A DNA stretch of 64,000 bases from Actinomadura rifamycini DSM 43936 (GCF_000425065.1 NZ_KE384301.1:203029-267028); one strand, 5' to 3'. Counted from the first letter of the stretch, positions 29,120-38,433 are shown. The notes: generated by a model not told the origin, from the sequence alone. Made by a program: numbers and translations.

Positions 29120-29958
29120 CCGGCGTCCTCCCGGGGCGGGGGCAGGACGCGGCGCGGGCCGGGCGGCGCGCCCCGGTGCTTCCGCCACTCGCGCGGGTAG
29201 CCCACCGACACCTCGACGTGCGGGACGCCGTCCGCCCAGATCGTCCGGGGAATGTGCAGGTGCCCGTACACCACCGACACCGCGCCGAACCGGACGTGCC
29301 AGTCGGCGGTGCGCTCGCTGCCGCACCACTGGGCGAACTCGGGGTACCAGAGCACGCGGGTGGGTTCGCGGATCAGCGGCCAGTGGTTGACGAGCACGGT
29401 CCGGGTGCCGGGCTCCAGCTCCGCCATCCTCCGCTCGGTGTAGGCGATGCGGGCGTCGCACCAGGCGTCCCGGGTGGGGTGCGGGTCGGGGTGGAGGTAG
29501 ACCTCGTCGGTGCACACGACGCCCGCCTCGTGCGCGATCTCGAGGGCCTGCTCCTTGGTGGCGGCCCCCTCGGGCCGGAACGTGTAGTCGTACAGGACGA
29601 ACAGCGGCGCGATCGTCACCGGGCCGCCGTCGCCCGTCCACACGGGGTAGGGGTCCTCGGGGGTGGCGACGCCGAGCGCGCGGCACATGTCCACCAGCCG
29701 GCGGTAGCGGGCCTCGCCGCGCAGCGCCACGGGGTCGTCCTTGATCGTCCAGAGTTCGTGGTTGCCGGGCGTCCAGATCACTTTCGCGAAACGCCCGGCC
29801 AGGGTACGCAGCGTCCACTCGACGTCGTCGAAGCGCTCGGCGACGTCCCCGGCGACGATCAGCCAGTCGCCGTCGGACGCGGGGCGCAGCCCCTCCACGA
29901 ACGCGCGGTTGTCGGAGAATCCCACGTGCAGGTCGCTGATGGCATAGAGACCGCTCAT
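29116..29958 (-). CDS. Calcineurin-like metallophosphoesterase
   Basis: A 280-residue cytosolic enzyme with the full metal-binding set of the calcineurin superfamily: SDLHVG (D9, H11), VAGDVAE (about D38), GNHELW (about 66-71), NHWP (about 197) and YGHLHIP (about 233). The natural substrate is unknown; members hydrolyse phosphodiesters or phosphomonoesters. The C-terminus is basic and proline-rich. It lies 19 bases downstream of a DUF1772 gene on the same strand and overlaps the convergent TetR gene by 4 bases at their stop codons. Confidence 0.85.
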   Translation of the reverse strand: MSGLYAISDLHVGFSDNRAFVEGLRPASDGDWLIVAGDVAERFDDVEWTLRTLAGRFAKVIWTPGNHELWTIKDDPVALRGEARYRRLVDMCRALGVATPEDPYPVWTGDGGPVTIAPLFVLYDYTFRPEGAATKEQALEIAHEAGVVCTDEVYLHPDPHPTRDAWCDARIAYTERRMAELEPGTRTVLVNHWPLIREPTRVLWYPEFAQWCGSERTADWHVRFGAVSVVYGHLHIPRTIWADGVPHVEVSVGYPREWRKHRGAPPGPRRVLPPPREDAG

Positions 29959-29977
29959 GCCGTGATCGTAGGCGGCG

Positions 29978-30481
29978 TCAGGCGTCCCGGCCCCACAGGT
30001 AGGCCCCCGCGGCCATCGCGAGCACGCTCGCCCAGCCGGCGACCGCCCGGACGGAGTTCCAGGTCGTCCAGCGGCCGGAGTAGTCGGCCCACACGCGCGC
30101 GGCCTCGCCCGGGTCCGCGGGGATCTCGGCCTTGTCCAGCGTCTCGTTCAGCGGGATGTTCACGGCGAAGCTCGGGAACAGCGCGCCGAGGACGTACACG
30201 CCGGCGGCGGCGAAGAACAGGATCGCCGCGGCCTTCTGGTCGAGCGTCAGCAGCAGTACCCCCGCCCCCGCGGCGACGACCGGCGTCAGCACGAACATGG
30301 CGATGAACAGCGGGTTCTGGATCTTCTGGTTGATGCCCTGCATGGCGTCGATCGCCGCGGACGGCCGGGCCGCGTTCAGCCCCGGCATGACGCCGGTGGA
30401 GAACCCGAAGAAGGTTCCGGCCATGCCCGCGGCTCCCACGATGGACACGGCGGCGCAGATGACGGTGAGCAGGTTTTTCAT
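29978..30481 (-). CDS. DUF1772 / anthrone-oxygenase-like membrane protein
   Basis: A 167-residue membrane protein with four helices. The N-terminal segment MAGTFFGFSTGVMPGL and the middle MQGINQKIQNPLFIAMF match the DUF1772 pattern, a family that includes anthrone oxygenases. A role as a small monooxygenase is possible but unproven. GGAGA precedes the ATG. It lies 75 bases downstream of an NmrA-like gene and is probably in the same operon. Confidence 0.75.
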   Translation of the reverse strand: MKNLLTVICAAVSIVGAAGMAGTFFGFSTGVMPGLNAARPSAAIDAMQGINQKIQNPLFIAMFVLTPVVAAGAGVLLLTLDQKAAAILFFAAAGVYVLGALFPSFAVNIPLNETLDKAEIPADPGEAARVWADYSGRWTTWNSVRAVAGWASVLAMAAGAYLWGRDA

Positions 30482-30556
30482 GGTGGTTCTCCGTTCAGGT
30501 CGGGGAGGTCCGGCGAGGCGCCCCGGCCCCGGTCCGCCGGGGCCGGGCCGCGCGGG

Positions 30557-31429
30557 TCAGGCGTCCCAGACGCCGCTGGCGGCGGTCTCGCGGGCGTAGT
30601 CGGCGAAGTCGCGGGCCTCCCGGCCGAGCGCGCGCCGCACGCCGTCGCCGGGCTCGCCGTTGCGGCCGTCCAGGATCGTGCCGAACAGGTACGTCAGCAG
30701 GTCGGCGACCTCGCCGGGCACGCCGTGCTCCCGCACCGCGGCGGCGTAGTCCGCGACGCCGACCCGCACGTAGGCGATGTCGCGCCCGGTCGCGCGGCCG
30801 ATCTCGGCGACCGCCTCGGGGAAGGACAGGGCGCGCCGCCCGGTCACCTCGTACACCTCCCCCGCGTGCCCGTCCGCGGTGAGCGCCGCGACCGCGACGT
30901 CGGCGATGTCGTCGGCGTCCGCGAACGGCTCGGGCACGTCGCCCGCCGGGAGGACGACCTCGCCGGCGCGGACCGGGTCGAGGAGGTAGTCCTCGCTGAA
31001 GTTCTGCGCGAACCAGCTCGCGCGGACGACCGTCCACTCCAGCCCCGAGGCGCGGACGATGTCCTCGCAGGCGACGGCCTCGGCCTCGCCGCGTCCCGAC
31101 AGCAGGACCACCCGCCGCACGCCCGCGTCCCGCGCCGCGGCGGTGAACGCCCGGATCGCGTCCGGCGCGCCCGGGGCGGCCAGGTCGGGGGCGTACGCGA
31201 GGTAGACGGCGTCGACGTCCCGCAGGACCCGCGGCCAGCCGGCCTCGTCCGTCCAGTCGAAGGCCGGGTCCGCCGCGCGGGAGCCCATCCGGACGGGCAC
31301 GTCCATGGCCTCCAGCCGCTCCACGACGCGACGGCCGGTCTTGCCGGTGCCGCCCAGGACCAGCGTGAGGCCCGTGTCGATCTTCGTGTCGATGGTTTCC
31401 GGCGTGGTGTTCGGAGCGCTGTTCGTCAT
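30557..31429 (-). CDS. NmrA-like NAD(P)-binding protein
   Basis: A 290-residue atypical short-chain reductase fold. The glycine motif is LVLGGTGKTGRRVVERL, with a following GSRAADPAFDW region that would select the cofactor. DAVYLAYAPDLAAPG is typical of NmrA-like proteins. It lacks an obvious YxxxK pair, so it may be a redox sensor or a reductase of unusual type. GAGGAC precedes the ATG. It diverges from an AraC regulator with 81 bases between, and probably heads an operon with the DUF1772 gene. Confidence 0.8.
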   Translation of the reverse strand: MTNSAPNTTPETIDTKIDTGLTLVLGGTGKTGRRVVERLEAMDVPVRMGSRAADPAFDWTDEAGWPRVLRDVDAVYLAYAPDLAAPGAPDAIRAFTAAARDAGVRRVVLLSGRGEAEAVACEDIVRASGLEWTVVRASWFAQNFSEDYLLDPVRAGEVVLPAGDVPEPFADADDIADVAVAALTADGHAGEVYEVTGRRALSFPEAVAEIGRATGRDIAYVRVGVADYAAAVREHGVPGEVADLLTYLFGTILDGRNGEPGDGVRRALGREARDFADYARETAASGVWDA

Positions 31430-31510
31430 GTCCTCAAGTCAACCGGCGGGCCCGTCCGGCCACCATCGTCGAGAACCTCGCCCGCATTCGCGAGCGTCTA
31501 GGCTGGCGGA

Positions 31511-32461
31511 GTGGACGCGCTCACCGACCTCCTCGACGGCCCCCGGGCGCGCGGCGCGTTCATGCTCCGCGCGACGCTGAGCCCGCCGTGGTCGGTGCGG
31601 ATCCGGGACGAAGCGCCGCTGACGCTCGTCGCGATGATCAGCGACGACGCGTGGGTGCTGCCCGACGGGGACGCGCCGCGCGCCGTCCGGGCCGGGGACG
31701 TCCTGCTCGTCAAGGGCCCGGAGCCGTACACGATGGCCGACGATCCGGCGACCGCGCCGCAGATCGTCATCCACCCCGGCCAGCGGTGCACGACGCCCGA
31801 CGGCACGAGCCTGTCGGACGCGATGGACCTCGGGGTCCGGGCCTGGGGCAACGACCCGGACGGGTCGGCGGTCATGCTGATCGGCACCTACCAGATGCGC
31901 GGGGCCGTGACCCGCCGGCTGCTGGCCGCGCTGCCGCAGCTCGCGATCGTCCGCGGCGACGCCTGGGACTCCCCGCTGGTCGGCCTGCTCGGCGACGAGA
32001 TCGGCAAGGACGAGCCCGGCCAGGACGTGGTGCTCGACCGGCTGCTGGACCTGCTGCTCATCGCGGCGCTGCGCGCCTGGCTCGCGCGGGACGGCGCGGA
32101 GCGGCCCGGCTGGTACCTCGCGCACGGCGACCCGGTGGTGGGCCCGGCGATGCGGCTGCTGCACGACGACCCGGCGCACCCCTGGACGGTCGCGGACCTC
32201 GCCGCCCGCGTCGGGGTGTCCCGCGCGGCGCTGGCCCAGCGGTTCGGGCGGCTGCTCGGGGAGCCGCCGATGTCCTACCTCACCGGCCTGCGCCTGGCGC
32301 AGGCCGCCGACCTGCTGCGGGAGAGCGACGCGACGCTCGAGACGGTGGCGCGGCGCGTCGGCTACGGCACCGCCTTCGCGCTCAGCACCGCGTTCAAGCG
32401 GGAGCACGGCGTCAGCCCGCAGGAGTACCGCGCGACCCGCCCGCCGATCGCCTCCGCCTGA
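31511..32461 (+). CDS. AraC-family regulator (cupin_6 type)
   Basis: A 316-residue regulator. The N-terminal half (about 1-190) is a cupin-like sensor domain with VLLVKGPEPYTMAD and the GTYQMRGAVTRRLLAALP segment typical of AraC_binding_2/cupin_6. The C-terminal pair of helix-turn-helix motifs reads WTVADLAARVGVSRAALAQR and LETVARRVGYGTAFALSTAF. The start is a GTG. It is divergent from the NmrA/DUF1772 operon and is the likely regulator of it; related regulators often sense aromatic or redox-active compounds. Confidence 0.87.
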   Translation: MDALTDLLDGPRARGAFMLRATLSPPWSVRIRDEAPLTLVAMISDDAWVLPDGDAPRAVRAGDVLLVKGPEPYTMADDPATAPQIVIHPGQRCTTPDGTSLSDAMDLGVRAWGNDPDGSAVMLIGTYQMRGAVTRRLLAALPQLAIVRGDAWDSPLVGLLGDEIGKDEPGQDVVLDRLLDLLLIAALRAWLARDGAERPGWYLAHGDPVVGPAMRLLHDDPAHPWTVADLAARVGVSRAALAQRFGRLLGEPPMSYLTGLRLAQAADLLRESDATLETVARRVGYGTAFALSTAFKREHGVSPQEYRATRPPIASA

Positions 32462-32516
32462 CCCGCCGCCCCCGCGGCCGGCCGGTCCGTCCGTCGGCGG
32501 GGGCCCGGGCCCGGCG

Positions 32517-33647
32517 CTAGGGGTCGGTGCGGAGGGTGGGCTCGGCGCGGACGACCGTGTTCTCCGCCATGTCCGGGACGAACGGGACCACGAACGCGTA
32601 GTCGGCCAGAACCGACTCGGGCACCTCGCCCGACTCCCCGAACGCGGCGATCTCGCCCCAGCACGGCGAGCCGAGCGAACCGCTGCGGTGCCGGACCGAC
32701 AGTCCCGCGCACAGGTTCGCGAAGCGCAGCCGCTCGACCAGCGGCAGCCCCGCGAGCGTGCCGAACACGAACCCGGCCGCGAACACGTCGCCGGCGCCGG
32801 TGGCGTCCAGCGCCCGGACGGGCAGGGCGGGGGCCTCGGCGCGCTCCCCCGTGGTGCGGTCCAGCGCGATGGCGCCGTCCGCGCCGCACTTGACGACCAC
32901 GACCGGCGCGCGCTCGGCGAGGGCCTCCGCGGCGGACGGCGGGTCGCCGGTGCGGGTGTAGGCCATCGCCTCGGCGGCGTTCGGCAGGAACACGTCCACG
33001 TGCGCGAGCCGGTCGAGGACCTCGGCGGACCAGGCGCCGGTGGGGTCCCAGCCGAGGTCGGCGAAGATCAGCGCGCCGCGCTCGCGGGCGCCGGCCGCCC
33101 ACGGGGGGACGGGCCGGTCGACGTCGATGAAGCAGGCGCGGGCGTCCGGCGGGGCGCCGCCCGGCGGTTCCTCGACCTGCGGCGGGACGGGGCGCGCGAA
33201 CGTGACCATGCTGCGGTCGGAGTCGTAGGCCATCGACACGGTGACCGGCGTCGACCAGCCGGGGACGCGGCGGGACGCCCGCAGGTCGACGCCCTCCTGC
33301 TCGGCGAGCGTCCGCCACAGGTAGGAGCCGAACATGTCGTCGCCGAACGGCGCGGCGAGGCCGACGCGCAGGCCGAGCCGGCTCATCGCGACCGCGATGT
33401 TCGCGACGCCGCCCGGCGCCGAGCCGAGCCCGTCGGTGACGATCTCGGTGCCGGGCGGCGGCAGCCCCGGCAGCCCGGTGAAGATCATGTCCATGAAGAC
33501 CCGGCCGGACAGGAACACGTCCAGGCCGGGGCCGGGTCCGCCGCCGTGCAGCCGCTCCCCCGCCGGTTCCCGCGCGTCGCACGGGTCGGCGAGGGACGGC
33601 TCCGGCGGCCGGCCCGGCGCGTCCGGCTCGATGGCCGGGCGGGTCAC
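32517..33647 (-). CDS. PfkB-family carbohydrate kinase
   Basis: A 376-residue sugar kinase of the ribokinase/PfkB fold. The N-terminal signature is APGGVANIAVAMSRLGLRVG, and the C-terminal catalytic motif is DATGAGDVFAAGFVFG with the catalytic Asp. The specific sugar is unknown. The first 40 residues are Pro/Gly-rich, so an internal start such as the GTG near 33518 is possible. It lies 137 bases downstream of the gene for a secreted protein, opposite a PTS operon, and may phosphorylate a product of that locus. It converges with the AraC gene. Confidence 0.85.
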   Translation of the reverse strand: MTRPAIEPDAPGRPPEPSLADPCDAREPAGERLHGGGPGPGLDVFLSGRVFMDMIFTGLPGLPPPGTEIVTDGLGSAPGGVANIAVAMSRLGLRVGLAAPFGDDMFGSYLWRTLAEQEGVDLRASRRVPGWSTPVTVSMAYDSDRSMVTFARPVPPQVEEPPGGAPPDARACFIDVDRPVPPWAAGARERGALIFADLGWDPTGAWSAEVLDRLAHVDVFLPNAAEAMAYTRTGDPPSAAEALAERAPVVVVKCGADGAIALDRTTGERAEAPALPVRALDATGAGDVFAAGFVFGTLAGLPLVERLRFANLCAGLSVRHRSGSLGSPCWGEIAAFGESGEVPESVLADYAFVVPFVPDMAENTVVRAEPTLRTDP

Positions 33648-33784
33648 GCGGCCCCCCGGCGCGGAGCCGCGATGCGTGGTCGCGCCGTCATGGGGCCCAC
33701 GATATAGGCGATGCCCCGCCTGCGCGGACGTGTCGGCGCGGTCCCTCCGGCCGGTCCCGCGGACCCGGTCCTACAGGCGCGGGC

Positions 33785-35116
33785 TCACCGGCGCGGGACG
33801 TACAGGCGGACGTCGTCCACCTTGGCCCCGCCCTCGTAGAAGTTCATGTGCGGATCTCCGATCATGAACCGGTCCGGGTAGGCGGACCCGGCGGGCCAGG
33901 TGTCGCGGTCGACGAGCGTGCCGCCCGGGCCCTCCCAGGTCCAGTCGGCGTTGAACCGGCCGTCGTACTCCTCCGGCTTCTGGTTGTAGTGCCAGATGGG
34001 CTCCCCGTCCTCGACGAAGGCGCGGGTGTAGCGGTAGGTGGTCTGGCCGACGTGGGCGAAGACCCCCGAGATCTCCATCGTGTACGCGCCGTCGCGCCGC
34101 TCGATCGCGAACCGGTACGGCTTGTCGGGCAGCAGCTCGGGCCGCATGTCGACGGCCGAGACGATCGCGCCGCCCTTGGCGAACCCGCACTCGCTCTCCA
34201 TCAGGTACTCGGTGCCGGGCATGGCGGCGTACCTGCGGTCGTCGGTCATGAACAGCGCGTTGACGCCGTTGCCGGTGCCGGCCTCGTACGGCTCGTACTC
34301 GCCGGTCGCGGGGTTGCAGTACCGCAGCCCCGCCTTGTCGTACTTGTACCGGTTGTAGCCGTCCATGGCGACCTTGCGGTGCGCGTGGACGAACACGTTG
34401 TTGTGCGGCGCGACCCGCTCGTAGTCCATGATCGACATGTAGTAGAAGCCGTTGGAGTCGGTGCGGACGTCCGCCCACTCGCACTCGGGCCGGGAGAAGT
34501 CCCCGCCGGACGCCCAGGGGAAGTTCGTCTTGCAGCCGTCGGGCGAGTAGCCGTTGATCCGGCCGTCCGGGTAGTCCCACACCCCGTTGCGCTCGCCGCC
34601 GAAGTCCAGGCCCCGCAGCGTCATCTCGACGCGGTACTCGGCGGGCAGGTCGCGGGTGGAGCGGATCACGACGCCGCCCTGGTGGGCGGGTTCCGCCATC
34701 CGCGCGACGCCCTTCCCCGAGGTGAGCGTCGGCGGGTCGTCGGGGCGGCCGTCGCCGTCGGCGTCGCGGGCCGCGAGCTCGGCCGTCAGCCAGCCCCGCT
34801 TGCCGAACGTGAACGACTGCCGGTACGTCTCCATCTTCGCGAGCTGCTCGCGGAACGCGGGGCCGCCGACGGTGTCGAAGTAGGCGCCGTCGTTGTCGTA
34901 CATGTCGACGTTGTAAGGACTCGACGGGCCGTCGCCGTCCCGGAACCAGGGCTGCCGCCTGCTGTCGAGGTTCCGGTCGAACGACTCGGCGGCGACCAGC
35001 CGCCACCCGTCCCGGTGCCCGGGCGGCCCGCTCGCCTCGGCCGGGACGGCGCACAGCGTCGCCGCCAGGACCAGGGGGGACGCCACCGCCAGGGCGCCCC
35101 GCACGACTCTTCTCAT
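33785..35116 (-). CDS. Secreted protein of unknown function, possible carbohydrate-active enzyme
   Basis: A 443-residue protein with a Sec signal: basic MRRVVRG, a hydrophobic core to AATLCAVPAEASG, with likely cleavage after AEA. The mature part is rich in Trp, Tyr and Asp, with repeated beta-strand-like segments such as FTFGKRGWLTAEL and YRFAIERRDGAYTMEI, suggesting a beta-jelly-roll (concanavalin-like) fold. DADGDGRPDD resembles a calcium loop. I do not recognise a catalytic family. AGGAAGG precedes the ATG at 35116. It is divergent from a GntR regulator and shares a palindromic operator with it, so it is probably induced with the PTS genes. Confidence 0.7.
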   Translation of the reverse strand: MRRVVRGALAVASPLVLAATLCAVPAEASGPPGHRDGWRLVAAESFDRNLDSRRQPWFRDGDGPSSPYNVDMYDNDGAYFDTVGGPAFREQLAKMETYRQSFTFGKRGWLTAELAARDADGDGRPDDPPTLTSGKGVARMAEPAHQGGVVIRSTRDLPAEYRVEMTLRGLDFGGERNGVWDYPDGRINGYSPDGCKTNFPWASGGDFSRPECEWADVRTDSNGFYYMSIMDYERVAPHNNVFVHAHRKVAMDGYNRYKYDKAGLRYCNPATGEYEPYEAGTGNGVNALFMTDDRRYAAMPGTEYLMESECGFAKGGAIVSAVDMRPELLPDKPYRFAIERRDGAYTMEISGVFAHVGQTTYRYTRAFVEDGEPIWHYNQKPEEYDGRFNADWTWEGPGGTLVDRDTWPAGSAYPDRFMIGDPHMNFYEGGAKVDDVRLYVPRR

Positions 35117-35227
35117 CTCGCCGCCTTCCTCGCCGCGCGCCCCGCGCGCGGCGCTCCGCCGTCTTTCCGACGATCGGGGCGACCGTAAACCGCGGACGGG
35201 GTCGCCCGCCATGGCAAACATCGACAA

Positions 35228-35274
35228 AGTGGTATTGACCAATTCCGGTGCGGGACATAACGTGTGGCCACACG
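35228..35274. promoter_or_regulatory. Divergent promoter with DasR-like (dre) operator and a second palindrome
   Basis: AGTGGTATTGACCAAT (35228-35243) resembles the dre site bound by DasR-type HutC/GntR regulators (ACTGGTCTAGACCACT). Its TTGACC doubles as a -35 element, and TAACGT follows 17 bases later as a -10. A perfect 14-bp palindrome, CGTGTGGCCACACG, lies at 35261-35274, near the expected transcription start. Both lie before the GntR gene. Confidence 0.6.
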
Positions 35275-35301
35275 ACATGGGCAGGGCAGGAGGTCGGATC
35301 G

Positions 35302-36033
35302 TTGCGTTCCGCCGGTGAGGCCCGTTCCGGGCACACGAAGCGGCAGACCGTGCAGCGTCGGCTGCTGGAGATGCTGGACGGGCTCGACGTCGGCGACGCG
35401 CTCCCGTCCGAGCGCCGGCTGGCGACGGAGCTCGGCGTCTCCCGCCCGACGTTGCGGCAGGCCATCGACGGTCTGGTCGCCGAGGGGCGGCTGAACCGCC
35501 GGCACGGCAGCGGCACCTATGTCGCCGAGCCCCGGATCGCCGTGCCGCTGACCATGTCCTCGTTCACCGAGGACATGATCCGGCGCGGGATGCGGCCCGG
35601 GGGCCGGGTGCTGTCGTTCCGCACGGAGACCGCGGGGGCGCGGATCGGCAGACGCCTGGCCCTGTCACCGGCCGAAGAGGTATTTACCATTCGGCGGCTC
35701 CGGCTCGCGGACGGCGCCACGATGGCGATCGAGACGCTGTACATGCCGCGGGCCCTGCTGCCGGACCTGCGGCGCCAGGACCTCGAAGGCGGCTCGTTCT
35801 ACGAGCTGCTGCGCGCCGACGGCGTCGAGATCGCCTCGGGCACCGAGACGATCGAGCCGACCGTCGTCACCGAGGAGGAGGCCGCCGAGCTGGGCGTGCC
35901 GGTGCACATGCCGGCGTTCCTGTTCGAGCGGGTCACCCGCGACGCCGGAGGCAGGCCGCTGGAGTACGTCCGGTCGGTCTACCGCGGCGACCGCTACCGG
36001 CTGGAGCTCGACCTGCGGCCGCCCGCCCACTGA
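35302..36033 (+). CDS. GntR/HutC-family regulator with UTRA domain
   Basis: A 243-residue regulator. The winged helix (about 15-75) has GDALPSERRLATELGVSRPT, then LRQAIDGLVAEGRLNRRHGS. The UTRA ligand domain (about 90-240) has VFTIRRLRLADGATMAIETL and FYELLRADGVEI. HutC-type regulators usually bind a phosphorylated sugar or related effector. I chose the TTG at 35302 because AGGAGG lies eight bases upstream; the earlier GTG at 35248 would lie within the promoter. It probably represses itself, the downstream PTS genes and the divergent secreted-protein gene. Confidence 0.87.
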   Translation: MRSAGEARSGHTKRQTVQRRLLEMLDGLDVGDALPSERRLATELGVSRPTLRQAIDGLVAEGRLNRRHGSGTYVAEPRIAVPLTMSSFTEDMIRRGMRPGGRVLSFRTETAGARIGRRLALSPAEEVFTIRRLRLADGATMAIETLYMPRALLPDLRRQDLEGGSFYELLRADGVEIASGTETIEPTVVTEEEAAELGVPVHMPAFLFERVTRDAGGRPLEYVRSVYRGDRYRLELDLRPPAH

Positions 36034-36200
36034 CCGACCTCCGGCCCCGCCCGCCGGGGCCGGCCGACCCACCGACCCACGAGATGCGACGCACCCACCA
36101 CGAACGACCGGCGTCCCCCGGGCCCCGCCCGGGACCGGCCACCCGCGCTGACGGGGGCGACAGCGCACCACCCACCCCCGAGAAGTGAGGCGATCTCACC

Positions 36201-37652
36201 ATGGACGTCATCAAGGACATCCTCACCTTCCTGGCGGACAACGTGTTCGGCCAGGTGCCCATCCTCATCGGGCTCATCACGCTCGCCGGGCTGATCCTCC
36301 AGCGCAAGCGTTTCGAGGACGTGTTCGCCGGCGCGCTGCGCGCGACGATCGGCGTGGTGATCCTCTTCATCGGCATCGAGATCTTCAGCGGCGGGCTCAC
36401 CAGCTTCCAGACGGTGCTGGCGAGCGCGATGAACACCGATCCGCCGCAGGCGGACCGCACGCTGGACGGGTTCCTGCAGGACCAGGGCGGCACGATCGCC
36501 CTGGTGATCACGGTGGCGTTCCTGCTGCACGTCGTGATCGTCCGGATCTTCCCGGCGGCCCGGTACCTCTACCTGACCGGGCACCTGATGTTCTGGATCA
36601 GCACGGTCACCGTGGCGTCGCTGGTGACGGTCGCGCCCGGCTCGAACCAGCTCACGCTCGTGCTGTGCGGTGCAGGGTTCGTCGCCGCGTACTGGACGCT
36701 GCAGCCGCTGTGGATGCGCCCGCTGATGCGCCGCGTCATGCCGGACGACCGGTTCGGCTTCGCGCACACCAGCTCGCTGGCCGCGCTGATCACCGGCTAC
36801 GCCGCGCGCCCGCTGGGCAGCCGGGAGAAGCACGACACCGAGAAGCTGAAGCTGCCGCGGCAGCTGTCGTTCTTCAAGGACGTCAACGTCAGCACCGCCC
36901 TGATCATCTGCGTGATCATGCTGATCGGGGTCGCGCTCGCCGACGACAAGGTCGTCAACGAGGCCGCCGCCGCCATGGACGCCAAGCTGTCGCCGTGGGT
37001 CTGGGCGCTGCTGGTCGGCCTGCGCTTCGCGGGCGGCATCGCGATCCTGCTGTTCGGCGTGCGGATGTTCCTCGGCGAGATCGTCCCCGCGTTCAAGGGC
37101 TTCAGCGACCGGATCATCCCGGGCACCCGGCCCGCGCTGGACGCGCCGACCGTCTTCCCCGTCGCGCCGACCGCCGTCATGCTCGGCTTCGTGGCCTCCA
37201 CCGTGGTGTTCCTGGCCTGCCTGGGCGTCTTCGCCGCGGCCGGCTGGTTCACGCTCGTCCCGCCCATGATCATGCTGTTCTTCGTGGGCGGCGCGGCCGG
37301 GCTGTTCGGCAACGTGGTGGCGGGCTGGCGCGGCGCCGTCCTCGGCGGCGTGGTCAGCGGCCTGATGCTGGCGATCGGGCAGGCCGTCACCTGGGGACTG
37401 TTCGAGAAGACCGCGCCGGAGCTGGCCACCCTGGCCGACCCGGACTGGTACGCGATCGCGTGGCTGCTGAAGGCCGCCGACCCGGTGCTCGGCACCGGCA
37501 CGGTGTGGCTGGTGCCGGTGGCGGCGCTCGCCGCGACCGCCGCGACGCTGCTGCTCGTCCACCGCGGGGAGAAGCGCCGCGCGGTCGAGGACGGCGAGGC
37601 CGGCGACGGCCCGGAGAAGACCGGCGGCGCCGTCTCGGCCGAGAAGCCCTGA
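36201..37652 (+). CDS. PTS ascorbate-class EIIC permease
   Basis: A 483-residue membrane permease with about ten hydrophobic segments, similar to the UlaA/SgaT (ascorbate-galactitol) EIIC family. The N-terminal VFGQVPILIGLITLAGLILQ and the ANxx/GxR-rich loops of this family are recognisable; the C-terminus is a hydrophilic tail. It translocates a sugar or sugar acid while EIIB donates the phosphate. The ATG has GTGAGG upstream. It is the first of four collinear genes (IIC, IIB, IIA and a SIS protein). The substrate is unknown. Confidence 0.88.
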   Translation: MDVIKDILTFLADNVFGQVPILIGLITLAGLILQRKRFEDVFAGALRATIGVVILFIGIEIFSGGLTSFQTVLASAMNTDPPQADRTLDGFLQDQGGTIALVITVAFLLHVVIVRIFPAARYLYLTGHLMFWISTVTVASLVTVAPGSNQLTLVLCGAGFVAAYWTLQPLWMRPLMRRVMPDDRFGFAHTSSLAALITGYAARPLGSREKHDTEKLKLPRQLSFFKDVNVSTALIICVIMLIGVALADDKVVNEAAAAMDAKLSPWVWALLVGLRFAGGIAILLFGVRMFLGEIVPAFKGFSDRIIPGTRPALDAPTVFPVAPTAVMLGFVASTVVFLACLGVFAAAGWFTLVPPMIMLFFVGGAAGLFGNVVAGWRGAVLGGVVSGLMLAIGQAVTWGLFEKTAPELATLADPDWYAIAWLLKAADPVLGTGTVWLVPVAALAATAATLLLVHRGEKRRAVEDGEAGDGPEKTGGAVSAEKP

Positions 37653-37684
37653 CGGCGCGCATCCGAAACGAGAAGGAGACCGAC

Positions 37685-37987
37685 ATGGCACTGGACCGGC
37701 AACTGGAGATCCTCGCGGTGTGCGGGGTCGGTATGGGGTCCAGCCTGATGCTGAAGATGACCGCCGAGGACGCGCTGCGCTCGATCGGCGTGGACGCCCG
37801 GGTGGAGAACGCCGACGTGTCCACCGCGCGCGGCATGAGCCCGGACGTGGTCATCGGGCAGGGCATGCACACGGAGGAGATCGCCGACCTCGCCCCGGTG
37901 GTGATCACGATCAGCGACTTCCTGGACAAGGAGGGCCTCGCGGCGCAGCTGCGGGACCGGCTCGGCGAGCAGGGGTGGCTGGCGTGA
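37685..37987 (+). CDS. PTS EIIB component (lactose/ascorbate type)
   Basis: A 100-residue EIIB with the phosphocysteine loop AVCGVGMGSS near the N-terminus (Cys13). It accepts phosphate from EIIA and passes it to the incoming substrate. GAAGGAG lies seven bases before the ATG. It overlaps the EIIA gene by 4 bases (GTGA), which indicates translational coupling. Confidence 0.9.
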   Translation: MALDRQLEILAVCGVGMGSSLMLKMTAEDALRSIGVDARVENADVSTARGMSPDVVIGQGMHTEEIADLAPVVITISDFLDKEGLAAQLRDRLGEQGWLA

Positions 37988-38433
37988 CCGCCGCCGCCCC
38001 CATCGTCGCCGCGGCCGACGGGGTCGCCGCCGCCGACTGGCGGGAGGCCGTCCGCGCGGCGGCGTCCGGGCTGGTCGCGGCGGGCGCCGCCGGCGCGGGC
38101 TACCCGGACGCGTGCGTGCGGGTGGTCGAGGACAACGGCCCGTACATCGTGCTGACGAAGGGCCTGGCGCTGGTGCACGCGCGCCCGGAGGAGGGCGGTC
38201 TGGCCGTCGGCGTCGGGGCGACCCGCCTCGCCGCGCCCGTCGAGTTCGGCCACCCCGACAACGACCCGGTGGACCTGCTGCTCGCGTTCTGCACGCCCGA
38301 CCCCGACGTGCACGTCGGCACGCTGTCCGGGCTGGCGCGCGCGCTGTCGGGCGGCCTGGCCGACCGGCTCCGCGCCGCGTCCGGTGAGGACGAGCTGGCG
38401 CGCACCCTGAAGGAGGCCGTTCCCGATGCCTGA
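37984..38433 (+). CDS. PTS EIIA component (mannitol/fructose-ascorbate type)
   Basis: A 149-residue EIIA. The family pattern is seen in GYPDACVRVVEDNGPYIV, and the phospho-accepting His is probably H65 in LALVHARPEEGG. It takes phosphate from HPr and gives it to the EIIB Cys13. The GTG start at 37984 overlaps the EIIB stop, and the end overlaps the following SIS gene by 8 bases. General PTS proteins (EI, HPr) are not in this window. Confidence 0.9.
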   Translation: MTAAAPIVAAADGVAAADWREAVRAAASGLVAAGAAGAGYPDACVRVVEDNGPYIVLTKGLALVHARPEEGGLAVGVGATRLAAPVEFGHPDNDPVDLLLAFCTPDPDVHVGTLSGLARALSGGLADRLRAASGEDELARTLKEAVPDA

